Assembly (NCBI GenBank): GCA_029260765.1
Contig: JAJDCP010000187.1
Coordinates: 1-38,420, forward strand
Reading direction: 5' to 3'
DNA: 38,420 bases
DNA from: Planctomycetota bacterium
GTDB lineage: Bacteria > Planctomycetota > J058 > JAJDCP01
In this document: piece by piece, positions 25,836-34,814 of the stretch
How positions within the stretch are numbered: position 1 is the first letter of the stretch
Layout of the letters: every line of letters begins with the position of its first letter
The notes under the pieces: model-generated
Databases searched by the model: none
What the model was told of the DNA's origin: nothing
What the model saw: only the letters and a program-made list of their open reading frames with translations
Made by a program: the position numbers and the translations under genes

Positions 25836-25992
25836 CCGTCATTGCAGCTCGCCCCTCCCCCCAAGGTGTACAGAATCCGGACATGCTGCCCCGCCCCGCC
25901 CGCGGTAGATCCCAGAAACCCAACATCCCGATCGATGGCACGCGCCTTGCGATATACGCCCTCGGAACGATCCATGAGCCGGGAGGGCAGGC

Positions 25993-26901
25993 ATGTCAGC
26001 GATACCGACGATCAACAAGTACGTCTCGGGCGTCAACTCGCTCGTGACGCTGGCGGTCAAAAAGGGGCGCCTCCCTGCGGGCTACCAGGGCAATGTCCAG
26101 CTGTTGACGCAGCGGCTGCGGTCGGTGCTGCAGAAGACCAGGGCCATCAAGACCGGCACGATGAGCGTCGCGGCCATCGCGATCGCCGCGAAGCTGAAGA
26201 AGGCGCAGTCGGGCAAGGACGGCGCGCTGATGCTCGAGGCCTTCGTCGACATCGGCATGCTTGTCGGGGTCTACCTGACGCCGTGGGTCGGCGTCATCAA
26301 CCTGGCGGCCTGCCTGTGCCTGGGCCCGGACTGGCCCAAGAAGATGCTGAGTGGGCCCGCCGCGATCATGCGCGAGATCGGGCAGCACGGCCAGCGCGCG
26401 ACGCAGCACTTCCTGTTCCGCGACCGGCAGATGCACGGTCTGATGGGCTCGGTGGTGCTGGGCTTCGGCAAGCTGAAGCTGCGCGCGCTCAAAGGGGGCA
26501 AGTCCAGCTATGATGGCCGCATCCTGCGGGGCTACAAACATCCCGACCCGTACATCTACGTGACCGAGCACACCAAGATCAGCGCCAACGGCAGCTCTAT
26601 GTCGCAGTCGCGCAACTGGAGAACGCGCACGATTTCGGATGTGCGGCCCACGCTCAAAGATGGCCTCGTGCAGGGGTACGAGTGCGCGGGGTTCCAGTCG
26701 CTGCTGCTCAGCTATCCGTGCGTCAAGATCGACGTCAAGGTCTACGACAGCGACGCCCTCAAGGATGACCTGCTCGGGAAGGGCACGTTCAAGATCTCCC
26801 AGACAGCGGGCCGGGTTTCGCTGAAGCTCAAGAACGGGGATGTCGAAGACCTGGAGATGCTCGTCGTCGTCAAGACCGGGCAGAAAGCCACCGCAGGCTG
26901 A
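25993..26901 (+). CDS. C2-like domain protein with membrane-associated N-terminus
   Basis: A 302-aa protein; the ATG follows GGGAGGGCAGGC. Residues 1-130 are helical and basic, with a hydrophobic stretch at 83-111 (VDIGMLVGVYLTPWVGVINL) that may insert into the membrane. Residues ~160-295 look like a C2 domain: DPYIYVTEHTK at 185-195, NWRTRTIS at 208-215, and VKIDVKVYDSDALKDDLLGK at 244-263, which has the Asp pattern of the Ca2+-binding loop 3 (xYDxDxxxxDDxLG). Known for C2 domains: Ca2+-dependent membrane or protein binding. This assignment is from pattern only. A shorter protein at 29821 shares the LYDSD..LLG element. Function unknown. Confidence 0.65.
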   Translation: MSAIPTINKYVSGVNSLVTLAVKKGRLPAGYQGNVQLLTQRLRSVLQKTRAIKTGTMSVAAIAIAAKLKKAQSGKDGALMLEAFVDIGMLVGVYLTPWVGVINLAACLCLGPDWPKKMLSGPAAIMREIGQHGQRATQHFLFRDRQMHGLMGSVVLGFGKLKLRALKGGKSSYDGRILRGYKHPDPYIYVTEHTKISANGSSMSQSRNWRTRTISDVRPTLKDGLVQGYECAGFQSLLLSYPCVKIDVKVYDSDALKDDLLGKGTFKISQTAGRVSLKLKNGDVEDLEMLVVVKTGQKATAG

Positions 26902-26906
26902 TCCAC

Positions 26907-27776
26907 TCAGTCTCCCTCGCCCGCAGCGGGGACCAGCACGATGGTTGCGTCCTTGCGGAATTCGACCGTCAGTGGCAGGTCCCGCAGCAACAGGGTCAGC
27001 AGCTCTTCGCGGCGGTCACAATCGCAGATGTCCCTGGTCCCCTCGCGCCAGACCTCGTAGGACGGGGGAGCCGGCGGCCACGCGCCGGCTGCCAGCTGGA
27101 TCGGGCGCGCTGCGAACCGGCCCTGGCCGCCACTGAACTGGAACAGCCTCGGGATGACCTCCTGCAGGGTTCGGGCCCCCGACCAGAGGCTCGCTCCCTC
27201 ACCCGGAGCGGTGCAGGCGTGCAAGATCAGGAGGGCCTGTGCCCTGATCTCGGCGGGCGCGCCATTGTCCATCGCCAGGCTCTCCAGCTGGGCGGTGAGC
27301 TGGCGTGCGTCCGGGGTCGGGCCTGTCGCAAGGTTCCGATACCTGCGCCACTCCATCAGCAGGGCGACTGCCGCCAGGCGTTCTTCCCGGTCGTTTTGCT
27401 TCAGGGGATGCAGCAGCGCCTGCGGATCGGGCAGGAACCGAACCGAGGTGTGTGGCAGAAACTCCAGAGCAGCCAAGCGGGCCGCCTTGTCCGCGGAGCC
27501 CAACATGGCGGCGACGATCGCCTGGCAGGCCTCCAGCTTGTCGGCAGGCAGCGGCAGGCTCGGACGCGACCGCCGGATGCAGGCAGTCAGCGCACGCAGG
27601 CACTCTGCTTGGGCGCGCGCTCCCGCGGCCTCTTCGAGCTGAAGCACCAGCACGCTGAGCTTGCTGTCGTCGCGGCTCTCGAGCAAGGCTGCCGGATCGT
27701 GCCGAACCGCGATCAGGCTGCCGATGCCCGCGACAAGGATCAAGGCGACTCCGGATAGCAGCAACTTCCTGGCCAT
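26907..27776 (-). CDS. membrane-anchored helical protein of unknown function
   Basis: A 289-aa protein from the ATG at 27776, preceded by GAGGAAACG; the frame is open upstream but without a site. An N-terminal signal-anchor (KLLLSGVALILVAGIGSLIAV) is followed by mainly Ala/Leu-rich helices (residues ~45-205) in a repeating antiparallel pattern that resembles HEAT-type alpha-solenoids (ACIRRSRPSLPLPADKLEACQ, AARLAALEFL, ERLAAVALLMEWRR). The C-terminal ~70 residues have a CDCDRREE segment and a strand-rich end. It converges on the C2-like gene, with five bases between their stops. The secreted-protein remnant lies directly upstream on the same strand. No family recognised. Confidence 0.65.
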   Translation of the reverse strand: MARKLLLSGVALILVAGIGSLIAVRHDPAALLESRDDSKLSVLVLQLEEAAGARAQAECLRALTACIRRSRPSLPLPADKLEACQAIVAAMLGSADKAARLAALEFLPHTSVRFLPDPQALLHPLKQNDREERLAAVALLMEWRRYRNLATGPTPDARQLTAQLESLAMDNGAPAEIRAQALLILHACTAPGEGASLWSGARTLQEVIPRLFQFSGGQGRFAARPIQLAAGAWPPAPPSYEVWREGTRDICDCDRREELLTLLLRDLPLTVEFRKDATIVLVPAAGEGD

Positions 27777-28198
27777 CGTTTCCTCGCGCGGTTGGGAGAA
27801 GAACCTGGGCGCGGGGAGCGCCGGCACAAAGCGCGCCATGGACGAGACGCCCGACTGCCGGCCCGACGCGCACATGCCTGGCAGCGAGGGCAGTGGCGAT
27901 TGCGGCCGCTGTGGAAGTGCTGATTGGAGGCCACGCCGGCCAGCGGCACCAGGAGTGACCTGCTGCCGTCGCCGCTGGCGCCCGCGATCGCAGAAGTCAA
28001 GAGCTGGTCCGCCCCCTCGATCAGGAGCATGTCCGGGTCGGAGAGCGAGAGGGAGAGCGTCAGGCGGTCGGGGTGGGAGCCGTCGAGATCGACGATCTCG
28101 AGCACCCCGTCGCCCAGGGAGTCCTCGGTCACCGTGCCATCGGCGAAGCTCGGGAGGATGAGGAGCACTAGCGCTACGAAAAGGGTGGCGCTGCGCAC
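27740..28198 (-). pseudogene. secreted protein, N-terminal part only
   Basis: Reads from a GTG at 28198 after TGAGGTCCCT. Residues 1-20 are a good signal peptide (SATLFVALVLLILPSFADG), followed by protein-like sequence to about residue 90: LEIVDLDGSHPDRLTLSLSL, DPDMLLIEGADQLLTSAIAG, SRSLLVPLAGVA. Beyond that the frame becomes Arg/Cys/Pro-rich, as if out of frame, and runs 37 bases into the next gene. Either a frameshift or deletion removed the C-terminus, or this is a short genuine gene with an odd tail. Function unknown. Confidence 0.4.
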
Positions 28199-28258
28199 AG
28201 GGACCTCATTTCTCAGCTGAAGTCAAGCCTGTTGTTTTCTGCACTCTCCTCTCTATTT

Positions 28259-29293
28259 TCAAGGTCCTTTGAACTGCGCCACGGCTTCGACCATGATGGG
28301 GCCCGCCGCCTCGATGGCCCGGTCGTCGAGGTCGCGGTGGACGACGGCCCGCAGTCGATCTGCGCTGACAGCAAAGAGCAGCAGACCCCTCTCGGCCAGG
28401 GCGTCCTGCAGCTCGAAAGCGCGCGGCTGCTCCAGCGAGAAGTAGACCATGTTGGTCTCGACCTGCTCCGGCTCGACCATCAGGCCGTCGATCCCCGCCC
28501 AGGTCTCGGCCAGGCGCCGGGCTCGCTGGTGGTCCTCGGCCAGGCGCTGCCGATGGTGGCGCAGGGCGTAGAGCGCACCCGCCGCGATGACGCCGGCCTG
28601 GCGCATGCCGCCCCCGAACTGCTTGCGCACCCGCCGCGCTTCATGCACCAGCGCGCGGCTGGCGCACAGGGCGCTGCCCACAGGTGCGCCCAGGCCCTTC
28701 GAAAAGCAGACCGAGACCGTGTCGAAGCCCGCCGCCAGCTCGGCTTCGGGCAGACCACTGGCGACCGCGGCGTTCCACAAGCGGGCGCCGTCGAGATGGC
28801 AGCGCAAGCCCGCTGCGCGCGCCGCCTCCACCACCGCCGTCAACCGACCCTGAGGCCAGACCGTGCCGCCGCCGCTGTTGTGGGTGTTCTCGACACAGAA
28901 GAGCCGGCTGCGCGGCAGATGCTCGTCATCGCGGTGGACGGCCGCCGTGACCTGCTCCGGAGTGAAGAGACCCCGCGTCCCCTCGAGCAGGCTGCAGGTC
29001 AAACCTGAGAGAGCAGCCGCCCCGCCCGCCTCGTAGCGCCGGATGTGGCTCGTCCCCTCCAGGATCACCGCATCCCCGGGCCGGGTGTGGATGCGCAGGG
29101 CGATCTGGTTGGCCATGGTTCCCGAAGGCACGTAGACCGCCGCCTCCTTGCCGAGCAGGGCGGCGGTCTCCTCCTCGAGCTTTCGGATCGTCGGGTCCTC
29201 GCCGAAGACATCGTCGCCGAGGGGGGCTGCCAGCATGGCCCGACGCATCTCCGGGGTCGGCAGGGTCACGGTGTCGCTGCGCAGATCGATCAT
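28259..29293 (-). CDS. ltaE: low-specificity L-threonine aldolase
   Basis: A 344-aa protein, typical for the family. The ATG at 29293 follows GGAGAG with good spacing and gives the classical N-terminus MIDLRSDTVTLPTPEMRRAM; an upstream extension of the frame has no such match. Conserved elements: GDDVFGEDPT, PSGTMANQIA, ENTHN at 135-139, CHLDGARLWNA with Asp168 contacting the PLP pyridine, and CFSKGLGAPVGS with Lys199 as the PLP Schiff-base lysine. Reaction: L-threonine or L-allo-threonine to glycine and acetaldehyde (PLP enzyme, fold type I). It seems to be transcribed alone. Confidence 0.93.
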   Translation of the reverse strand: MIDLRSDTVTLPTPEMRRAMLAAPLGDDVFGEDPTIRKLEEETAALLGKEAAVYVPSGTMANQIALRIHTRPGDAVILEGTSHIRRYEAGGAAALSGLTCSLLEGTRGLFTPEQVTAAVHRDDEHLPRSRLFCVENTHNSGGGTVWPQGRLTAVVEAARAAGLRCHLDGARLWNAAVASGLPEAELAAGFDTVSVCFSKGLGAPVGSALCASRALVHEARRVRKQFGGGMRQAGVIAAGALYALRHHRQRLAEDHQRARRLAETWAGIDGLMVEPEQVETNMVYFSLEQPRAFELQDALAERGLLLFAVSADRLRAVVHRDLDDRAIEAAGPIMVEAVAQFKGP

Positions 29294-29820
29294 GGGCGGG
29301 TCTCTCCGAAGTCGGGTGCCACCGGCAGAGCCGCTGGCTTGAAAGAGGCCCCTCGAAGCCTGCGGCACCCAGCTAGCAGTTTTCAGCTGTCAGCCCTCAA
29401 CAGTCATGTCGAGCTTTCGAAGAGGGCTCCTGTGTTTCAGTAGGATCTCGATTCTCGTCTAGAGCACAAGTCGTCCTCGACGATCTGGCTGAAAGCTGAC
29501 CGGGCGAGCGCACGCCGAGCGGCAGAGCCATTTCGGGTCTTACCTCCGGAGGAGTTCCAGCGCGCGCTCAGCTTGCCGCCTTGCATCGCAGCGCTCAACT
29601 CTTCGACCTGGTCGACCGGGCCGGGGGCACCACTCGAGGATCGCCTACTTGTCGGGGCTTGTCAAAAAACGGGTGCGGCAGCGGCGCTTGGATGGCGGGC
29701 GCGCCGCCCAGAAGCTTCCGCTTTTGGCGGAGTTGTCGTAAACCGGGTGGAAGAGTTGGGAGTCGGCTCCCAACCCCGAAACGCGAGCAGGTCGGCTCGC
29801 CCAGTCATGGGAGGATGGTG
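29294..29820. other. intergenic, possible coding remnants
   Basis: About 525 bases between ltaE (minus) and the 153-aa gene (plus). In plus-strand frames there are two protein-like scraps in different frames (about 29570-29720: HRSAQLFDLVDRAGGTTR, then AYLSGLVKKRVRQRRLDGG), possibly one broken gene, but no start or family is recognised. Divergent promoters should lie here; none was clear. Confidence 0.35.
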
Positions 29821-30282
29821 ATGCCCCAACCGATTCAAGATCCGGTGCTGCTGACCGGCACGGCCCTGGACGCCCGGCGCGTGGTGCTCGAGTGGATCTA
29901 CTGCGAATGCACGACAACGCACAACTCTGAGGGGACGGAGCAACTGTATTTCGAGGTCACGGAGACTGGGGCGACTCCCGAGATCTGGCGCATTCCGAAC
30001 GGCGCGACTTTCGGAGCCGAGACGGGCATCACATCCAATCCCAACGATGCGGGCGTGGCACGCCTCTGGGAGGGCTATTTCTCTGCGGATGGTTCCAAGA
30101 AGTTCGAGATCAAGCTCTATGACAGCGACGACACTCTGCTCGGTTCGCGGAACATCGAGGTCTCTTACAAGGATGGCGAGCTGAGCTTGGGGGCCCATCT
30201 ACACCCTGTCAACGTCCCGCAGATTCCGCTCCCTTTTCAGGACAACGGAGCAGACTACAGCGTCCTCGTCCACGTTTTCTGA
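29821..30282 (+). CDS. small beta-rich protein of unknown function
   Basis: A 153-aa protein. Of several in-frame starts, the ATG at 29821 is chosen because GGGAGG lies six bases upstream. No signal peptide or transmembrane segment. The sequence alternates strands and Asp/Gly loops: RRVVLEWIYCECTTTHNSEG, EQLYFEVTETG, KKFEIKLYDSDDTLLGSRNI, ADYSVLVHV. The LYDSD..LLG element resembles the Ca2+-loop region of the C2-like protein at 25993, so a C2-like or similar beta-sandwich is plausible (inference). A second small beta-rich protein follows 54 bases downstream on the same strand; they look like a pair. Confidence 0.65.
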   Translation: MPQPIQDPVLLTGTALDARRVVLEWIYCECTTTHNSEGTEQLYFEVTETGATPEIWRIPNGATFGAETGITSNPNDAGVARLWEGYFSADGSKKFEIKLYDSDDTLLGSRNIEVSYKDGELSLGAHLHPVNVPQIPLPFQDNGADYSVLVHVF

Positions 30283-30336
30283 GCGGCAACACCGCACAGC
30301 GCTACCCACCACGCGAGCAACTACAGGGAGTCAGTC

Positions 30337-30789
30337 ATGGCCGAACCCGGTACTCTTTCCCACACGGGGTCCCCCGATGAGTTCAAGCGGCGCAAGTTTC
30401 TGATCTGGGACACACTGAACAACAAGAGCGCGGCCAACGCCACCGACCTGGAGTTCTGGCTCGAGGACACAAACGACTGGATGGTGGACGCACCGGCACC
30501 GCTGGCCGGGGAGACCTACGCCTCCGGCACGTCGAGCGTGCGGCTCTGGGAACACCCCTTCACGGTAGTTCAGGATCCGCCCGAGACGGTGGCGGTGACG
30601 CTGCAGGTCCGGGAAACGGCCAACCCCGAGCATCCCCTGGGGCACTGGCACCTGGTCATCAGCCTGACCGATAAGGGACCTCTTATCCCTTACGCGTGGG
30701 AAGAGGGCTCCGCGCAGGGACAACCGCAGGATGTGTCCGAGAGGACGCTGAGCTCCGGCACGTACGAATTGAAGGTCAGGGTCATCTGA
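30337..30789 (+). CDS. small beta-rich protein of unknown function
   Basis: A 150-aa protein; the ATG follows CAGGGAGTCAGTC. No export signal. An N-terminal basic stretch (PDEFKRRKFLIWDTLNN) is followed by beta-rich sequence: DLEFWLEDTNDWMVDAPAPL, SVRLWEHPFTVV, TVAVTLQVRETA, GHWHLVISLTD, and a final strand YELKVRVI. It probably shares an operon with the 153-aa gene upstream. Its stop is 17 bases from the stop of the oppositely oriented giant kinase gene. It may be a partner of that kinase, but only position suggests this. Not a recognised family. Confidence 0.65.
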   Translation: MAEPGTLSHTGSPDEFKRRKFLIWDTLNNKSAANATDLEFWLEDTNDWMVDAPAPLAGETYASGTSSVRLWEHPFTVVQDPPETVAVTLQVRETANPEHPLGHWHLVISLTDKGPLIPYAWEEGSAQGQPQDVSERTLSSGTYELKVRVI

Positions 30790-30806
30790 ATCGCGCCGCC
30801 GCGCGC

Positions 30807-33800
30807 CTAGCTTCCCGGAATGCTGCGTGCGACCCGGAATCCCAGGAAAAAGGTGCGGTAGGATGGGCCGTTGGTTGCCCGGCTGGCAGCCCGGCAGTAG
30901 TCGGCGCCCTCGAACAGACACCCTCCGCGCCGGACGCGCGGCCCGTCGCCAGCCGCTCCCATCGGATCGCGCGCCGCCACTGGGTAGCTGCCCTTCACAT
31001 CCCAACACCACTCGGACACGTTGCCCAGCATGTCGAAGAGGCCCCACAGGTTGGGCCGTCGTGTGCCGACAGCTTCGGGAGCCTTGAGGTCGTCGCCGCC
31101 GCTCCAAGCGACGCGCTCGAGCTCTCCGTAGCGCGCTTCGACGGTTCCGGCGCGGCATGCGTACTCCCACTCCGCCTCGGTCGGCAGGCGGTAGCCCGGC
31201 GCGCCGAGTCCGAGGAACACCACGCGCGCTGAGACGATGCTGGTGTCCCCTTGCCGTACGACCTCCTCCAGTCGGTACGCGGGGTCGTGCCCCTCGAGCA
31301 AGGACAGTCTGTTGCAGAACTCGAGCGCATCGTACCAGCTGACGGAATGGACCGGCAGCCCGCGGCCGCGATGGGTTGATGGGTCGTAGCCCAGCACCCG
31401 CCGGAAGGTCTCCTGCGTGACCTCGCATGCGGAGAGGTAGTAGCTGCGCGTCAGCGTCACCGAATGCAGCGTCTCGTCGGCCCTGTGCCCATCCTCCGTC
31501 TCGGGCGAGCCCATCGAAAAGCTGTCCGCAGGCACCAGCACCAACTCCATCCCCAGATCGTTGGAAGTACGGAGCTCGAGGCCGAGCTGCCGGGCGATGG
31601 CCGCCTGCCGCTTCAGGGCAGCCAACGCCCGGTCCACCCGCGCAGGGAGGGGGTCCAAGTGCTCCCACTGCGCGAGCAGGTCGTCGAGGGCGCTGCTCAT
31701 CCACGCCGCCTGGAAGCCTTCATCCGTAGCCAGGAAGGCCAGGCTGTCCGCCTGTTGCAGCCGGACCTGCAGCGCGGCGCGCGTCTCCCAATGCCGCGGA
31801 ATGCGCGCCGCCAGCGCGCGGTACCCGTCGGGCCAGGCGGCCAGTGTCAGGGGGTCGGCCGACTCTGCGCTCCGACGCAGGTCGGCGATGCGCTTCAGGT
31901 CGGCGAGCCGCCCGAAGTCGTCCAGCAGCGACGCTTTCGCGGCGTTCGCCGACAGGATCACGGCGCTCATGCTGCCCATGCCGAGCAGCAGCAGGGTCAA
32001 CATCAAACTTGCGACGGCCCTGGCCGGATGCCTGCGGCTGTACTTGACCAGGCGCTCGGCGACCCCGACGGGGCGCGCCAGTATGGGCCGCCCGTCCAGC
32101 CAGCGCTGCAGGTCGTCGGCCAGCGCCGCGGTGGACGGGTAGCGCTTCGCCTCGTCCGGCCGCGTCGCCGCCGCCACGATGGTCTCGAGCTCTTCGGGGA
32201 TGCCCGGCGCGCGGGCGGTCAGGCGCGGCAGGTTCCCGAGCTGGGCCTGCTTGAGCACATCGTGGTCGCTCTGCAGGTCGGGGAACGGCCGCTCCAGCGC
32301 CAGCAGCGCGTAGAGGCTCATGCCGAGGCTGTAGACGTCGGCGCAGGGGCCGACGCGCTTGGCGTCGAGGATCTGCTCGGGGGCCATGTAGCGCGGCGTG
32401 CCAAGCTGCGCCCTGGTGCGGGTCAGCTCCTGGTCCGAGACGTGGGCGAGCCCGAAGTCGAGCACCTTGACCCGGCCCTCGCCGTCGAGCATCAGGTTGG
32501 CTGGCTTGACATCGCGGTGCACGACCCCCCGCTGATGCACCGCGTGCAGGGCCTGGCCGGCGTCGACGATCCACTGCACGCGCTGCCGCAGGGGCAGGGT
32601 GCTGGTCGGCGCCTGCGCGGAGCTCTGGGCGCCGATCCAGGCGTCGAGCGTGGGGCCGGGTAGCAACTCCATGACCGTGAACAGGCAGCCCGCCTCCTCG
32701 CCGACCTCGAACACGCGCACAATGTGGGGATGCCCCACCGAGGCGAGCACGCGGGCCTCGTTGAGGAAGCGCTGGCGCACTTCGCGCGCCGCCCAGACGC
32801 CGCCGACCAAGATCTTGAGCGCGACCTCGCGCCGCAGGCGCGTGTCCCAGCCGCGGTAGACCGCGCCCATGGCGCCGCAGCCGATCGCCTCGACGATACG
32901 GTAGACCGCTCCGAGCACGCGGCCGACGAAGGGATCACTCTCGGGCGGCGCCTCGGGCGGCGCCGCAGCGTCCTGGGAGAGCAGCGAGCTCGGCGAAGTC
33001 CGGCTCCTCTGGGAACCACCGGAGTAGCCGAGCACCGCGACCAGCTCCGCATAGCGCTCCACGATGATGCGCGGCGGGCTCCCGTCCAACGTTCCATAGC
33101 GCGGGCGCCGCGCGTCGATGCGCAACAGCTGCAGGACAACACCGTCCTCAACGATCCAGAAAGGATCGAGAGCCAGGAAGCGCCTGCCCGCGCGCCAATA
33201 CAGGCGCCCCGCCGCCAGACCCGGCCCCGCGGTGAAGGGCCGTCCGCGGCAGGCCACCGCGATCCCGTTCAGCTCGAGCGGCTGGTAGCGGACGCGTTCC
33301 TCCCCCATCAGGGTTGCACTCTCGATGCAGAGCAGGCCGCCGGTCGTGAACAATGTGCTCTTGTGGGACAGGTCGACGAGCCGCGACAGCAGGTCGACCT
33401 CCTCGTCCTGGGGCCACACGTGCGCGCTCTCGTTGCGCAGCCGCAGCAGCCTGTCGAGGAACTGCAGCAGGTTCTCGCGCTGGCCGGGGTGCACGTCAAA
33501 GAGCAGCTCCCGCGCGGCCCGGCCCAGCTCATCCTCTTGGGAGACCGCTTGCAGGGTCCCGCGCGCTAGCGAGATCCAGGCCCCCATCGAGGGGCGGAAG
33601 GGCCGCTTCCGCAGGAGGCTCGGCAGCGAGCTGCCGGACTTGAGCAGCAGCGCGCTGCCGATGGCCGTCAACAGCCGCAGCAGACCCTCCCACAGCAAGA
33701 ACATGATCATGCGGCGCGGCAGCCCCGGGCGGGCGTTCCAGGCAGCCAGCGCCGCCTGGGCCAGCGGCTGCGGCAGGTTCTGGAAGTCGACGGCGCGGAA

Positions 33801-34814
33801 AACCCGCGGGCCGCTCTCCTCGACCAGGTCGTTGCAACGCAGGCTGCGGCTGCGGATGGCGTCCGCCGGCTCGTCCGCGGCCGGGGCCTCTTCCTCTTCC
33901 CCCAACAGACCCTGCAGCTGCCGCAGCACGGCGGTTGCCGTGCGGGGACGCTGCTGCGGCTGGGGAGCGGTCAGGCTGCGCAAAAGCCCGACCACCCCCG
34001 GGAGCGGGTCGGGGCCGTCGAGCTCGAAAGTGCGGCGTCCCTCGAGGGTCGGGGGAAAGGGGGCGTGGCCCGTCAGGGCGTAGGCGAGAGTCGCCCCCAG
34101 GGAGTAGAGGTCCGAGGCCGTAGAGAATCCGCCGCTGACCGTCTCTGGCGCAGCGTAGGAGGCATCGGCGAAGGGTTCGCTGCCGATGTCCAGGCTGTGC
34201 TCGCCAGCCCCGCCCAGCCTCGCGGCCAGGGCCAGGTCCGCCAGGCGCACGCTCCCGGATGCCGCGTCGACCAGCACCTGCACTGGGCTCAGGTTGCGGT
34301 AGACCAGGCCGTGCTCGTGGACGCACGCCAGCGCCCGCGCCAGCTCGGAGGCGATGACCAGCGCACGGTGAGCGGGCTGCCGCCCGAGCTCGGAGAGCGG
34401 CCGCTCCTCGGGACGGGCGTCGGTGGCGATGTACGCGAAGTCGCCGGCTTCGCCCGAGCTAAGCACGCGCACCAGGTTCGGGTGGGCGATGCACCGGCTC
34501 AGCTCGCGGCTGCGCCGATCCTCCGATGCGGACCTGGGGCCCCGCAGGGGAAGCACCTTGAGCTCGACCCAGTAGCCGTTGGCCTCGTCGATCGCGGCGA
34601 AGGCCGTGCCCGTGGCCGTACGCCGGCGGACGGCTTCCAGCCGGAACGGGCCGATCAGGCGCCCGACCAGCTGCTGGTCGGGTTCCGATCCGGAGAGCTC
34701 GAGCCCACACCGTCGGCAGTGGCGGAGCTCTGCGGGATTGTCCTCGGCGCACTCGGGACAGCGGCGGGACGCAGGCGCTTCCTGGGTTGCGATCATGTTT
34801 CCAGTATGCGGCAT
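30807..34814 (-). CDS. giant Ser/Thr kinase: zinc ribbon, pseudokinase, HEPN-like region, kinase, TM, FGE-sulfatase domain
   Basis: A 1335-aa protein; the start may be the ATG at 34814 or one at 34796. In order: zinc ribbon CPEC/CRRC (19-36); kinase-like domain (~52-300) with Lys86 kept but HRD changed to YRN (172-174) and DFG to DLA (193-195), so a pseudokinase; a helical region (~330-600) with RNESAH at 460-465, a HEPN-type RxxxxH motif; an active Hanks kinase (~633-910) with GCGAMG, VALK, HRDVKPAN (766-773), DFG (786-788) and APE (811-813); a transmembrane helix at ~933-955; a coiled linker; and an FGE/SUMF1 domain (~1085-1330) with MELVLVPADSFSMGSP, YRLPTEAEWEYACRAG and GNVSEWCWD. Kinase plus FGE is known in some lineages; the HEPN-like insert is unusual. 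Confidence 0.88.
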   Translation of the reverse strand: MPHTGNMIATQEAPASRRCPECAEDNPAELRHCRRCGLELSGSEPDQQLVGRLIGPFRLEAVRRRTATGTAFAAIDEANGYWVELKVLPLRGPRSASEDRRSRELSRCIAHPNLVRVLSSGEAGDFAYIATDARPEERPLSELGRQPAHRALVIASELARALACVHEHGLVYRNLSPVQVLVDAASGSVRLADLALAARLGGAGEHSLDIGSEPFADASYAAPETVSGGFSTASDLYSLGATLAYALTGHAPFPPTLEGRRTFELDGPDPLPGVVGLLRSLTAPQPQQRPRTATAVLRQLQGLLGEEEEAPAADEPADAIRSRSLRCNDLVEESGPRVFRAVDFQNLPQPLAQAALAAWNARPGLPRRMIMFLLWEGLLRLLTAIGSALLLKSGSSLPSLLRKRPFRPSMGAWISLARGTLQAVSQEDELGRAARELLFDVHPGQRENLLQFLDRLLRLRNESAHVWPQDEEVDLLSRLVDLSHKSTLFTTGGLLCIESATLMGEERVRYQPLELNGIAVACRGRPFTAGPGLAAGRLYWRAGRRFLALDPFWIVEDGVVLQLLRIDARRPRYGTLDGSPPRIIVERYAELVAVLGYSGGSQRSRTSPSSLLSQDAAAPPEAPPESDPFVGRVLGAVYRIVEAIGCGAMGAVYRGWDTRLRREVALKILVGGVWAAREVRQRFLNEARVLASVGHPHIVRVFEVGEEAGCLFTVMELLPGPTLDAWIGAQSSAQAPTSTLPLRQRVQWIVDAGQALHAVHQRGVVHRDVKPANLMLDGEGRVKVLDFGLAHVSDQELTRTRAQLGTPRYMAPEQILDAKRVGPCADVYSLGMSLYALLALERPFPDLQSDHDVLKQAQLGNLPRLTARAPGIPEELETIVAAATRPDEAKRYPSTAALADDLQRWLDGRPILARPVGVAERLVKYSRRHPARAVASLMLTLLLLGMGSMSAVILSANAAKASLLDDFGRLADLKRIADLRRSAESADPLTLAAWPDGYRALAARIPRHWETRAALQVRLQQADSLAFLATDEGFQAAWMSSALDDLLAQWEHLDPLPARVDRALAALKRQAAIARQLGLELRTSNDLGMELVLVPADSFSMGSPETEDGHRADETLHSVTLTRSYYLSACEVTQETFRRVLGYDPSTHRGRGLPVHSVSWYDALEFCNRLSLLEGHDPAYRLEEVVRQGDTSIVSARVVFLGLGAPGYRLPTEAEWEYACRAGTVEARYGELERVAWSGGDDLKAPEAVGTRRPNLWGLFDMLGNVSEWCWDVKGSYPVAARDPMGAAGDGPRVRRGGCLFEGADYCRAASRATNGPSYRTFFLGFRVARSIPGS

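Noticed and set aside
29570..29720. Broken transposase-like scrap upstream of the 153-aa gene
   Set aside because: Two short protein-like pieces in different frames, with no recognisable family and no inverted repeats.
31464..32663. Long plus-strand open frame opposite the giant kinase
   Set aside because: Arg/Gln-rich with no domain; the minus strand has clear kinase motifs.
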